Source of the DNA: Pyrenula massariospora
Lineage: Eukaryota > Ascomycota > Eurotiomycetes > Pyrenulales > Pyrenulaceae
Direction: 5' to 3'
Length of the DNA stretch: 64,000 nucleotides
Assembly (NCBI GenBank): GCA_021030905.1
Contig: JAGFMI010000015.1
Coordinates: 806,001 to 870,000 of the forward strand
Shown: positions 23,067-34,165 of the stretch, piece after piece
Layout: each line of letters opens with the position of its first letter
How positions within the stretch are numbered: the stretch's first letter is position 1
Notes under the pieces: model-generated
Seen by the model: only the letters and a program-made list of their open reading frames with translations
Databases searched by the model: none
Told to the model about the DNA's origin: nothing
Program-made: the position numbers and the translations under genes

Positions 23067-24172
23067 TCAACAGCACTTCCCCCGTCTCCCCCTACCGCCT
23101 GCTGTGCCTCCATCACCACTTTCCGCCAACTCGCCCAGATTAAGATTAACCGGAATGCCCAGCCAACTCCTCCTCTTATCCCCGTGTCCCACGCGAAAGC
23201 TCCCACCATGCCCTCCAGTCCCCGCGTCCGTCCCGTCAAAGTACCCTCCAACCCCCAACCCAGCACCGCCGCTACCGTCTCCGCTCACCCCGCCATCCCA
23301 CCCGGGCGTGATCCCCCTTAAACTCGCCTCCCGCTCCAAGCGCCGGTTCCGCTGCTCGACGAGCTTGCGCGCAATGACGCGGAACACCTCCTCGATCCCC
23401 TCGCCGTCGCGCGCCGACACCTCGTGGCAGCTGTCCCAGCCGACGTCCTGGCCCCAGAAGCCGGAGCTGCGCTTGCTGTCCGGGCTGTTGTGCTGCTGCT
23501 GCTGCGGCTGTTGTGCCGCCGTGCCGGGCGTCAGCGCGCCGAACAACGACTGCGACTGCGAGGCCCTCTTATTATGCTCATCGTGCGCGTGCGACGTCGC
23601 GGGCGGTATCGCGCCCTGGCTCCCGCCGCCGCCGCCCAGCACGTCGGCGACGTACTTGATAGTGCGCTCGAACGCGACCTTGCGGCGGCCCGGGTCTTCC
23701 GCGACGAGGTCGCTCTTCGTGCCGACGACGTGCAGCACCAGCCCTTCCCCGCCCAGGCCGCCGCCGACCTGCTCGCGCAGCTCCGCCAGCCAGCCCTTCA
23801 TGTCCTCCCAGCTGCGCTCGTCGGTGATGTCGTAGCAGAGCAGGCCGGCGTTGGCGCCGCGGTAGTAGAGGCGGGAGATGCTGCGGAAGCGTTCTTGGCC
23901 CGCGGTGTCCCAGATTTGGAGGCGGACGTCGGTGTCGGAGGGGGTGTCGAGGATGCGTTTTGTGAGGAAGGTAGCGCCGAGCGTGGAGGCGGGTGGAGCG
24001 GATGAGGAGAAGGTGTTGGAGATGTAGCGGTGGAGGAGGGAGGTTTTGCCGACGCCTGTGGTTGACGAGGGAGGTGTTAGTTGCGGTCTTCACCGGGCGG
24101 GGGATAGTGGGATATTCTGGGCGGACCTTGGGAGCCGAGAACGACGATTTTGGCTTCCAGGCTGCTAGACAT
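23067..24172 (-). CDS. Rab-family small GTPase with long insertion and C-terminal CC
   Basis: Two exons on the minus strand (24172-24127, 24055-23067) give 344 aa, far longer than the usual 200-220 aa of a Rab. G1 is GSQGVGKTS (about residues 14-22), split by the 71-nt intron. WDTAGQERFRSISRLYYRGA is G3 and the Rab family signature, GTKSDL is G4 and VSARDGEGIEEVF is G5. Between G4 and G5 lies an insert of about 80 residues rich in Gly, Gln and Ser. After G5 a Gly-rich tail of about 100 residues ends in GKCC, a double-cysteine geranylgeranylation signal. It should cycle on membranes in vesicle traffic; the subfamily is not assigned. Confidence 0.88.
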
Positions 24173-24774
24173 TATGGCCGCTGCGGAGGTAGGTGAAGAT
24201 CGATAGAGGTTAAGACGGTCACACTGGTATGTTGAAGCCTGTAGTGAAGCTTGAATTTCATCTCATGGTCATGTCGAATCAAAATTGGTTAGAATAAAGC
24301 AAAATCTCTGCTATGTGGATGTCTCGGTTTCTTTGTTTATTTTGATTCCGAGGCCTCGAGCAGCGGGTCAACACGAATTAAAGCGCAAGCTCGGAAGCTC
24401 TCCACGTGAAAAGAACAGTAACATCTAATCTTGTACCATATCTGCATCACATCTCGTGGCAGGCAGGGAGGCAAACGAAGGCGGAGTCAGATGTGTATAG
24501 CACGGGAAGAGGCTGAGTCCGATCCCTCGAGATGTTTTTTGTTTGATGCATTTGAGGACCAATCGGCACACGGTCCGAGCTTCTCCGCATGGGGGGGAAG
24601 AGCCCGGCGAGGCTGACACGGCGAGGCTGAGCGATCGTTGTGTGGCGCGTCGACTGTTTCAATTGTCTGACTGTGCCCCAGATGCACGGATTTAACTCGA
24701 TCGGAGGCTTTGATCGAATCAACTCTGTTATTTTCCTATCTAAGCTTATCCTGTACGCAAATTCTCCGCTCGAA
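24173..24774. other. Intergenic
   Basis: Promoter side of the Rab gene and 3' side of the transporter gene. Short frames near 24425-24690 on both strands lack recognisable content. Confidence 0.5.
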
Positions 24775-26422
24775 TCAGCCAGTAGCTTCTGAACTAGTTT
24801 GTCCGCCCTCAATCTCGCTGTCTGGTGCATCAATCTTCGCGTCGTCAAGATTATAGATCCCATTCCAATCAGGCCTTCTGCAGTTCTCAATGTCCTTCTC
24901 GCCGCGCTTCCCCCTGTTCTTCCATAAATAAGCCTCTAGACCGGGTGAGAAGAACAGCTTTCCCTTCCAGACCCCGAGATATGCAGTCATTATTGCACAA
25001 AACAGCCAAACGATGACCACGATAACGGTGTTGGTTGCGGCCCATGCGCGTATCTCGTCGTTGCGTAAATCACGGGACAAGACCGACCAAGCGGTGGCGT
25101 AGGAGGCCCAGGGGAAAACAAAGGACCACATGCCGATCTAATCGCACCGGCTCAGCATCAATAGACGCGGACCAACAAGGAACTCACGTTAAATGTCTTA
25201 GGAAGACGATATATCATGGCCGCTGTCGCTTGGACGAGCCAGAATGTTGCATGCGCAAGGAGGAAGAGGCATATGAAAATGCCCAACCAGTGGATGCTCA
25301 CTGCAAGCACATTTAGTGCGCTTGGGGAGAGGGGCGGTGAAGACGATTGCGTCGGTGCGAAATGCTGGCTTTTGAGAGAGTTTGCTAGAAATGCAGACAT
25401 CTGCAGCACGGAATATGCACCCTGACCTACATGAAATCGGGTCAGCCTGGACAAGGTAAATGAGCGCTCTAGACGTACTTAAAGGCGCTACAGGAATATA
25501 TCCAGATGCCAAGATCTGATTCTTAGGCAGCTTGTGAGAAATGAGTCGCCAGAAATAGGCTACGAGGATAAGATGGATCTGGCAGAGGCCAAGACTCCAG
25601 CAGAGAAATGAGACTGTAAGTACAAGAGGGCCAATTCTGGGGCTGAGCTGCTGCAGATACGGTACAATTGCAGCGCCTGTCGAAGACGATACAACTAGCG
25701 GCACACCGGTCAAGATCCATCTAGAAAACTCCGTGAGCGACTATTCGTAGAAGGACCGTCCGGCGAACATCTTACGATCCAGCAACATCTTCGAAACCAT
25801 GAAGACCGTCCCTCATTATTTGGACGATTGGCAGTCCAAAGCTCGCCAAGACAGTCAAGACAATAGTGATCCACCAGACAACGAATGCGGCCCATCTAGC
25901 ACTCGTACGATAGCCGTAGTAGGATATGAGTCCTGCAACAATGGTATCCGTAGACTCATAGTTGTCAGTGCAGATTATGGCGTAGGACGTCGGATCGGAC
26001 GTACAATGGGTATAGCAGCAAAATAACAGGAGTTCGGAAATTCTAACAAGCCTTGCTTTAGAATGTCAGGATGCATAGTATATCGAAATACGAGGACAGC
26101 CATGAAGCACATCCACAACGCGATTTCCAGTATCTGCTCTCGTTCTAGCTGTTCACTCTCACAATCCCTTGGATGAAGAAATACCCAGAAGCAATATCCG
26201 ATATCACGCATCCACCGCGGGCCTCCAGTGATAGGATAAGGAAAATTGACGAGGGTCTGCTGGACCATGCCAGTACCTGTAATATATTAGTTGCCGTTTC
26301 AAGACGCCAAGGGATACATGGTGCCTACCCATGCAAATAGTGAACCATGACGGCGTAAAGCTTAGAACGCGTTGGTTCCTGTGAACTTCTATTAGGGAGA
26401 TAGCCATCGACTCGAAGAGCAA
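24775..26422 (-). CDS. SLAC1/TehA (TDT) family anion or malate/sulfite transporter
   Basis: Six exons on the minus strand (26422-26329, 26276-26005, 25954-25776, 25720-25479, 25426-25188, 25137-24775) give 462 aa. Family-like segments in order are SFTPSWFTICMGTGMVQQTL (helix 1), FAAIPISTDTIVAGLISYYG, ARWAAFVVWWITIVLTVL, WILTGVPLVVSSSTGAAIV, VLQMSAFLAN and IGMWSFVFPWASYATAW. About ten membrane helices are expected, and the C-terminal tail is polar. Fungal members export sulfite (Ssu1) or move C4-dicarboxylates; the substrate here is unknown. All five introns are 50-55 nt with consensus ends and preserve the frame. The start could also be the Met at 26407. Confidence 0.85.
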
Positions 26423-27389
26423 AACCCCATGCTCTGGTCAAACCTGCTATTTCGTCTTGTTCAGCCATGGCCTTGTCCTCATTATGTGCAGATCTCAAGC
26501 GGCAATATGCGAAGCGGTGTAATACCAGCTTCCGGTGCAGTGATGGAGGAACCATCATTAATTCGTGAAACATCATGCCACAAGAAGGCAAGCTGTGTAA
26601 GTCGTCATATTGGCCAGTCCATTTTGGGATTTCTGTTACCAAATTCCCTCGGAGGAACACCAAAATGATGTAAGCGATCGGAATGGTGCCAAGCTTCGTA
26701 GATCTTCCGCAGCATTGACTATGATAGAATCTCTCCGGAGTAAGTTCCAAGGGCTAGAACAACCACAACTTCGTATTCTCTATTCTAGCACTGACCATGT
26801 AAACCCGAAGGCAATCAAATAGCGGTGAAAATAGCGGAGATGTTGGCGTAGACGCTGTTTGTGAAATCGCTCAATATTTGGCAACTCAAAGCGAGGGTAT
26901 TGGGTTCGGAGCCAATCTGGATTCGCAAAAACATTGGTATCCACGCCTAGAGAGCTTGATACCTCGCCGAGGCTCCATGAGAGTAAGGCAGGGCATGTCA
27001 CGTACAACTTGGCTTCACAAGCTTCATGCTTCGCTTCATTCATATGCACTGACCCGTACATTTTCGCACTATCCGCGTTTAATGGCATGTGCTGTGACAG
27101 ATCTATCATCTTGTCAAGAGCTCCTTCAGCCATAGGCATGAAAAGTGACTAATCTTCCATATACTGGTGGCGTATTGAGCTGATGGTCCTGGAGTCTCTG
27201 CGTGCGGCCCTCATCACAGTCATGGTGATAGAGCACACTGTCCAAGAAGCTCCAATTCGGCGATAGGAATAGAGACGGAGATGCGATCCCAAATGCTGAA
27301 ACCAGGACGTCTGTTAATATACAACCTGACTGCTTGACAGTAGATGAGATCAGCCAGCAGGAACTTAACTGCTCAATGAGAATAATCAA
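26423..27389 (-). other. Unresolved coding-like cluster, possible decayed or multi-exon gene
   Basis: Three overlapping minus-strand frames (27389-27126, 27139-26780, 26750-26429) look coding in parts. One example is a segment around 26960-26830 ending in LRYFHRYLIAFGF. A plausible intron at about 27149-27098 joins the first two in frame. Further 3' no splice choice keeps the frame open. A distant resemblance to fungal wax-synthase/MBOAT-like proteins was considered, but the motifs are too weak. It is either a gene with introns not resolved here or a relic. Confidence 0.3.
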
Positions 27390-30300
27390 AAGAGATGCAG
27401 GACTTTATCAGACTAAAGTGTATTGAGACATGATAAAAAAAGGGTTCGGACAAAGTGAGAGAACGACGAAAGTCAAACTCCAGCGATTGATGGTCTATTT
27501 CAGACCGTGCAGACGGCAAAGTTTAGCTCTCTTGTGCTCTGAATATTCGATAAGCCTGCATCTGTATCATGCCATCATTTAGGTCTTATTTGATAATATC
27601 TGCCAATTGAGAGTGGTTTGTGTTGAATGTGACCCGTTTGCTCAGAAGTAGCAGCACAAGGGCCTTACTATAGACTATTAGCACAGCGAATCGGGTACAG
27701 CGATGTATGCATCAGATATGCACGCCATCTTCGATGCTTATTACAAACTTTGATGGGAAAGACCTTTTGTGTTGATGGATTTATGCAGTTCACCTGGAGC
27801 AGAAAGCCGAGCCAGCTCCACTACCGCCATGGAAGGTTTACCGAATACTGGTAATGCGTGCCGTGCATGAAACATTCGCGAGCAGGTTTACATTTCAGTC
27901 CGATCATTTTGAGGAGTACTCTTCAGTCATGTCGTCATACCGAAGCTGAATCTCACTGGCCCGATGCTTCAGTGTGTTCGGAACCCATGATACTCCTAAA
28001 TACAGCTTCTTCTTTCCAAGAACCCTGCGATTTGTTGCCGCTTTGGCATGTTAATACCCAATGCTAAACAAGCGACGTGTGCGTTTTATCGGTATGTGAG
28101 AGGCTGAATTCCACAGCTCTGTTCTATGAGTCTGAATATCTCCCTCGTTTACCTCTGATAGTCCTTTTTATTTCTTTGCGGCGATCTCTATTAGTATCCG
28201 ACCCTTATTTCGGCAAGAATTTCCTACGCCATAGACTTATGGATCTATGGTCGTCAACTAGAGACGCAGCTCCGAGAGCAATTATGACATGATCTCTCAA
28301 GACTCATCTTTAGTGCAATGCTTGGCGAGACGTATGATCGATGCTTCCCCTCCAAGTTGATGCCGAGACCATCGAAATGCAACGGGTTCTTTGTTTGAGA
28401 GTAAAGGCACTAAGCGCAATGCTTTGCTATTTCTTGTGCTGGAGGAGCGTTCAACCTATCCTTCCCTTTGGCACTGTTGCAGGAAAAACTTGATCATTAA
28501 GGCAAAGTAAAGGATTCCACGGCGACTTGATGTGACGCAGAGAAAGTATAAGAGCTTCTTAGTTTGTTGCTCTTGAAAAAGTCAATGAAGACCCGCCTCG
28601 GCGATCCATTATCATAGCGTTCATATGGATCTCCAAGATTGCTGCCTCTTGCCATGAGAATTAGCATGTGCAGTGCAACCGTTCTTAGCGCTACGACGAA
28701 CAAGGCCATTCGCAGCTCAGAACTCCATCAAGCCACGCGTCACATCAGAGAAGGACGATGGGCGAGCTCACACCGCAATTTTGGACGATTGCAGGTTCCA
28801 ATTGGATACAAATGGATCAACAGACAAGAAAAGGACCAATCTTATTCGGCACGACATGAAAACTCTCAGCCATTCTTATTACGAGCGCAAGCTGAGCAAG
28901 CCAGTTTTCAGGATTATAATTTGCTCTCTTGCATGGTTGACGGTAGGTTCTCAATAAATGGGCAGGAAATGCCTTCATTTTGGTCGTCCTCACGAATCCC
29001 TCCGTGCCGGCGCATATTTTACATGGGCGTAGGCTCCCGGCGTCCGGCTAGATCGAGAGATCACTCTAAACTCATGTCCGATCCTTGAAGTTTACTGGCA
29101 TTATTTAGCTTTACCAGTGTACGCAGGCGGGATTTGCCGACAATAATAGGCGATTTGTTATGCGTGATTGACGCAAGCAGGGGCGATGTTCTGGGATGGA
29201 AGTAGCTCACAGCGCGTGGCTGGACGATCGCTAAATATCAGAGGCTACAAGCGCGAATAGCGACTAGGCTCAAGACATCCCGACTCGTGGACCCCCAGGA
29301 GAGGCAAGGGGAAGAGTCTAGACTCCGAGGTAGAGTGATTGAGTAGCTAGGTAGGATAATAAGAGAGGTTTGCAAATATGGTGGCGTAAAGACAATTGTT
29401 GGCTGGAGGTTCTGGAGGTCGTCTTGGCTTTATCTTAACCGTTAAAGGCTTCCGCGCTCCGGCGTACGTCAAACATTGATCGAATTCTTCACACACACGA
29501 AACCTCGCGGGGAATTACAGGGGTCAGGGAGGCCGGGCTTTTTATTCACGCTGGTGTTTACCTCATCCGTAGCATAATACTTCGACGCTCTCTATCTCTT
29601 CCGGTTGGCGCGGTCCCGTGCAGGAGCTATGCATGTTTTGCATGACGAGCATGATGAGCTCTTTCAACGCTCCGTATATGCACGATGCAACTCTGGGTCA
29701 ATATCACATGTTGCGACATGCCCAGGGCTCTGGTCCGTCCTGGTGGATTCGGCTAATGGTTAGGCGAGGGGCGTGCTGGGAACGGCTTATCCTCCTTCTG
29801 TCGACGTTTAACTGGAAAGAGTTCAGCCTCATCCTACTCTGGACTCTTCCCCGCCGCCGGCAATTCTGTCAGCCAATACCGCACGGTCCGCTTGAGGAAT
29901 TCCAACCACGTCCCCGTCCAGCGGCTGGTTGACATGCTGACGGCGGCGAGGATTGGCTGGGTGATGGGTAAAAGGCACAGGTTGGTGGTTGACGGCGTTG
30001 CGTGACATCGACCATTCATAGTCTCGGTAAGGGATTCCGTTTCGGCGGATCCGCTCCGGGGCGACCGAATGACATCCCGGCCTCCCCTGGGCTTAAGCAC
30101 GTCCTCCTAAGAGGCTCGTCCTTATCTGCTGCTACTACTAACTACTAACTACTCTTAGCACTCACTACCTTCTGCACCGAATCCTCCACTGACGCACACA
30201 CACCACGTTCGTGTGCTGCGAGGGGCTAAAATTCCCAACGTTGCGTCGTCGCATACGCCGTACAGTCAGAGGCGTCGCCTATGTTGCGCCATGACAGGGA

Positions 30301-30657
30301 TCGTCAGGAACTTCAGGTGCTCGCGTCCCTTGGCCAATCTTCCCTCATTCGGGTCTCTTCTTAGTCCTTCGGTCTCACCCTGAACCGTCACTACGGTGTC
30401 GCCACTCCAGATATGGCTCTCAGTCGCGTGCTGGGGCAGCCCGCACCGGAACCTCTGATTGGGGCTGATCGCTGGATCTGGAATTCGGGTTGCCGTGTCT
30501 CGATGGATGAGCATGGTTTCATCAGTGGTGGTTGCTGGCTGTTGCCACTATCTGACCTGGGCTTTTCTACACTGTGGGGGCCATATTACTGATCAACTTG
30601 TGATAAAGTCCGGCGTCCCAATTGATCCTTGGCTCTACCAACCTAAGGGACGTTACG
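27390..30657. other. Long gene-free stretch (3.3 kb)
   Basis: No gene, RNA or mobile element could be supported. Short frames on both strands (for example 28639-29088 plus, 28497-28709 minus) lack motifs. The last 600 bp probably include the promoter and leader of the gene at 30658. A short CTA/ACTA-rich repeat lies near 30130-30155. Confidence 0.45.
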
Positions 30658-32688
30658 ATGGCTGCTGGTTCTGATATCGTCGCTACCGTGTCGTGTTTGT
30701 CTGCGAGTGAGTGAAAATATCACCCCATCTTCTGGTTGTTCGAGCTAGCTGACAATGCGCCGTTTGCAGTAATCAGCGCTTACCATGACGGAGCTGGCCT
30801 TGTTCGGCAAATTCGCGATACGCGGAGAGCAAAGAGACGACAGGTCACAACTGCTTTACTGGAGGTTGAGAAGGAGACGCTGGACCTGGAGCGCTCGCTT
30901 GTCCGTGGACCAGAAGCCATCTCCGAGGAATACGAAACCCACCACCGCCGCTTTGGGGACGCATATGCGAGAGGAGATGCTGTAGCGCGAGAGCAGCTCA
31001 AAGATATCATTATCACGTTGCAGCTTGCCGTTCTCTCTGAGCTTCGAGTCGCAGTTCCTGAAGTAATCAAAGTCAACTTCAGAGCACTGCAGAACACTTC
31101 CGACGAATGCCGAGTCAATACCGTGGTCTGTTTGGGTCAGTTATATCAGCGCATGTGTACACAGGCTCCTGTCAAACCTTTGCCAAATCTGCCCAAGGAT
31201 CCAGCTCTAGACCTATCGCTCGCCCGCCAGAACACTGTGAGCAGTGAGAATACCTTGAGCTGGAATTCGAATCTTGCAACATCGCCGACTCTGCGATGCG
31301 CAAGCCCAAGCGAACGTTATTCTGAATACTCGCACTCGCCATGGACACCTGACCCAGTACATGAAATTTTGACCTCTCCACAGCGTACCCAGTCGCGCCA
31401 GCGATCCATTGGGTCAGACAAGCATGGCTCTGGAAGTTCTTCAGCATCATTCGTCGGCGATTTACTCTCATATCCTACAAGTCGCCCCCAGCTTGAAGTC
31501 AGCCATGCGGATCCGCCTTCGACAGCCGTCTCCCATACTTCTGACCTATCTCACCAAAGGCCTGAGTCTGGAATATTTGGTGCCGGTAATACACGGCCTA
31601 GATTTGCCGCCAATGGAAGGAATTACCTACAACCAAACCATTATGCCGGATCAATGCAGAATCGAGACGACGAGAAAGGCCCAGCGACCACTCAAGATCC
31701 CCGTTTAGACGAGCGATCAGGAAGCGTTTCGCCCATCACGTCGCTCCAGGAGCTTTATTTGAACGGCCGAACGGAAAGCGTATCTCCTCTTTCATCTTCC
31801 CATGGGAGCACACCTCGTGCGAAGCATTACGATGCTGATGATTTTGACGTGAACTCCCACAAATGGAAGTCGAATGACATGGGCCGATACGGACCTCAGC
31901 GTCCCAACTATGAGAGACAACTGAGCGGGCCCAACTCGCATCGCCAGCTAGCGCCTCCCTCGAAGCTGTCGTTGACGGCGGCACATGATAAATCTTCTGA
32001 ACCAGAAGCTCATGAAAGCAAAACACCATCGCTTGAAGCCAAATTTGATAATCACCTTGACCAGGTTGCCTCTATTTTCAAGATCAGAGGTCACGCAAGA
32101 GCTGTCGATGCTGACCAGCGAACTCCAATGAATCGCTCTACATCCATTGCGCTTTACTTACCTAATGAGGAAAATGGCTATGCCGGATTCTGTAAAGGTG
32201 CTTGGAAGTTGCAAACGGGACAAACAAAAAAGGCGATGACGCTAGAGAATCGGCCAGCTGGTCTCTATGCTACCGTTCCAGTATGGCGATGTTCGAAATG
32301 TTCTTTTGAAGGCGCCGCCGAACAAGGTGCGAAAAAGTCGGCTACAAAATTTGACAGCAGAGTGCGCAACACCCGAGGCATTCCCTATCGATGGGTGTTC
32401 TTGGCTAAATGTCACATCCACATGAAAACCGCGATCAAAGGAGCGAAGGGTCCCGGCGCAGACGCAAATGTTGGGACGTTCGGGTGCATCTTCTGCTGCG
32501 CTGAAGGCGGAGGTGAACCGACACCAGTCTACGGAAATCTCACTGCATTCTTCGAACATCTTCAAGGCCATCGAAGACGGCTGCCGAGCAACGAGTTGGC
32601 GGATCGAACCAAATGCATTGTAGGACGGCTTGCAAAACCTGACGAGGACTTCGATATTAATCTTCCAGCAATGGAAGAGGGAGACTGA
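30658..32688 (+). CDS. Conserved-looking fungal protein with Cys/His C-terminal region, function unknown
   Basis: Two exons (30658-30706, 30770-32688) give 655 aa. The intron has a GTGAGT donor and joins MAAGSDIVATVSCLSA in frame to ISAYHDGAGLVRQIRDTRR. Residues about 18-150 are helical and charged, perhaps coiled coil. Residues about 150-480 are Ser/Pro-rich and probably disordered. From about 540 a cysteine/histidine-rich region appears: WRCSKCSFEG, FLAKCHIHMK, FGCIFCC and FFEHLQGHR. The spacing suggests degenerate C2H2-type zinc binding. It may act in signalling or transcription, but no characterised family could be named. Confidence 0.75.
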
Positions 32689-34165
32689 TGGTATATACGA
32701 AAGTACATTTCCAGCTTGGTTGGAACTGTTCGCGAACTTGAGTGTCGCATCATCCATGTCTCAAAGGTCTCAATTGTGTGCACCATCAACTAGGTGGCAA
32801 CGGATCTTCGTGTCAGCGGAGCATTTGAGCGAAGCCATCCGACGAAGACGAAACCTGCGCAGGCGAACTTTCTTATAAAGTCTCGGTCATGATGGATAAT
32901 CGCGCAATTGGTATGGCACAAAGAGCGTCGCACCCGTAGCGAGGATGCCAGGCCACCTTGCGATATTCGGGTATAGAGGGCGTTGTATGACTGCGGCTGT
33001 CATATATACCATGCCTTTTATGTGTCGCCTCGCAGGATACAGACGGGTAGTAGGCGGCAAGGCGCGCTCACTGCGAGAGACAAGGCTGAGAATCGAAAGT
33101 GGCACTCCGCGAGACTCGTATGGTGGAGCTGTGGGTGGAGCCAAGACTCTCGTAGCGTTGCCCCTTAATTTGAAAACCTCCGAACTGTTCAGGATGAAAC
33201 ACGCCTGTAAGAGGACTAGTATCAGTAGCCGGTATTACCCTACACCAACATCTTTTCCGCCCGCTGTGAGGCACATCAGCTTCCTCCTCCATGCTGCTTG
33301 ACGTGATGGATTCATCCAACTGGCAGATCTATTCCCGCAACTGTCGTGAGTGCAGCTTATTGTGAGGGCTGCGAGTCGCCCGTCGAAGCGATTATTATGA
33401 CTCTCAACCGTCGTGAGAAGGGGGACGCTGGGTGTCGTTGACTTGTTGCCCGCCCCGAGATTATCTCAAATCTCCCGGCAATTCTCAACCCTATCGCAGA
33501 GGTCGGGCAGAGGGCTGCTATATTGAGCAGCGCACGATAATAGATAAGTTCTCCATCTCGGATCTTCTTTTTTGATCATCTACTCCTTTCATTGGACGTC
33601 TGGAGCGGTTTGAGAATTGCGACCCCTGCCCACGTCATTTATGCTTGAACATGTCCGGCCTTCCCGCGGCTGTTTGGGGTCGAACAATCCTCCACCGGCC
33701 CCGCGCAATACCGCGCCAATACTCCCACCGCCCTACCCTCAACCCCGTATGGACTCTGGACCCGAATCGTCCACCCTGGCAATCTCACATCTCCACCACT
33801 GAGGATCCTGGTATCATCTGTTTTAATCAATCAACATGGCACGCCTCTTCTGTCAGGATGCTTGGCTGATCAAATCTTCGGGCCAAGACCCGCCTGCCAA
33901 TATGTCACGACGCTTCCAGATGAACTCCTGCCGATACCGCCTAGCGTGGCCCAATGGGACCCGTCGTCGACATCGGGGATTTTCATCTTTACACCTCTAC
34001 TTGTCTACGTGCATGACTTGGAGTCACGACACTCTTTCTCAGCCCGACGCTGCAAGGCTTTCCGGAAAGCCGTCCATTCCTTTTAAACAAACCATTTCAC
34101 TTTCCAATCTTATCATTCAAGATCAATCACGCTAGAGACTTTTAAAGTCGGGGGTTCTGGTAGCC
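32689..34165. other. Intergenic
   Basis: Nothing supportable. Overlapping short frames are present. The final bases before 34166 give a good fungal start context (AGCCATGG). Confidence 0.5.

Noticed and set aside
26423-27389. Assignment of the cluster as a wax-synthase/MBOAT acyltransferase
   Set aside because: Only scattered residues fit and no continuous motif could be read.
27390-30657. A degraded transposon in the 3.3-kb gene-free stretch
   Set aside because: No terminal repeats, transposase-like frames or strong AT bias were found by eye.
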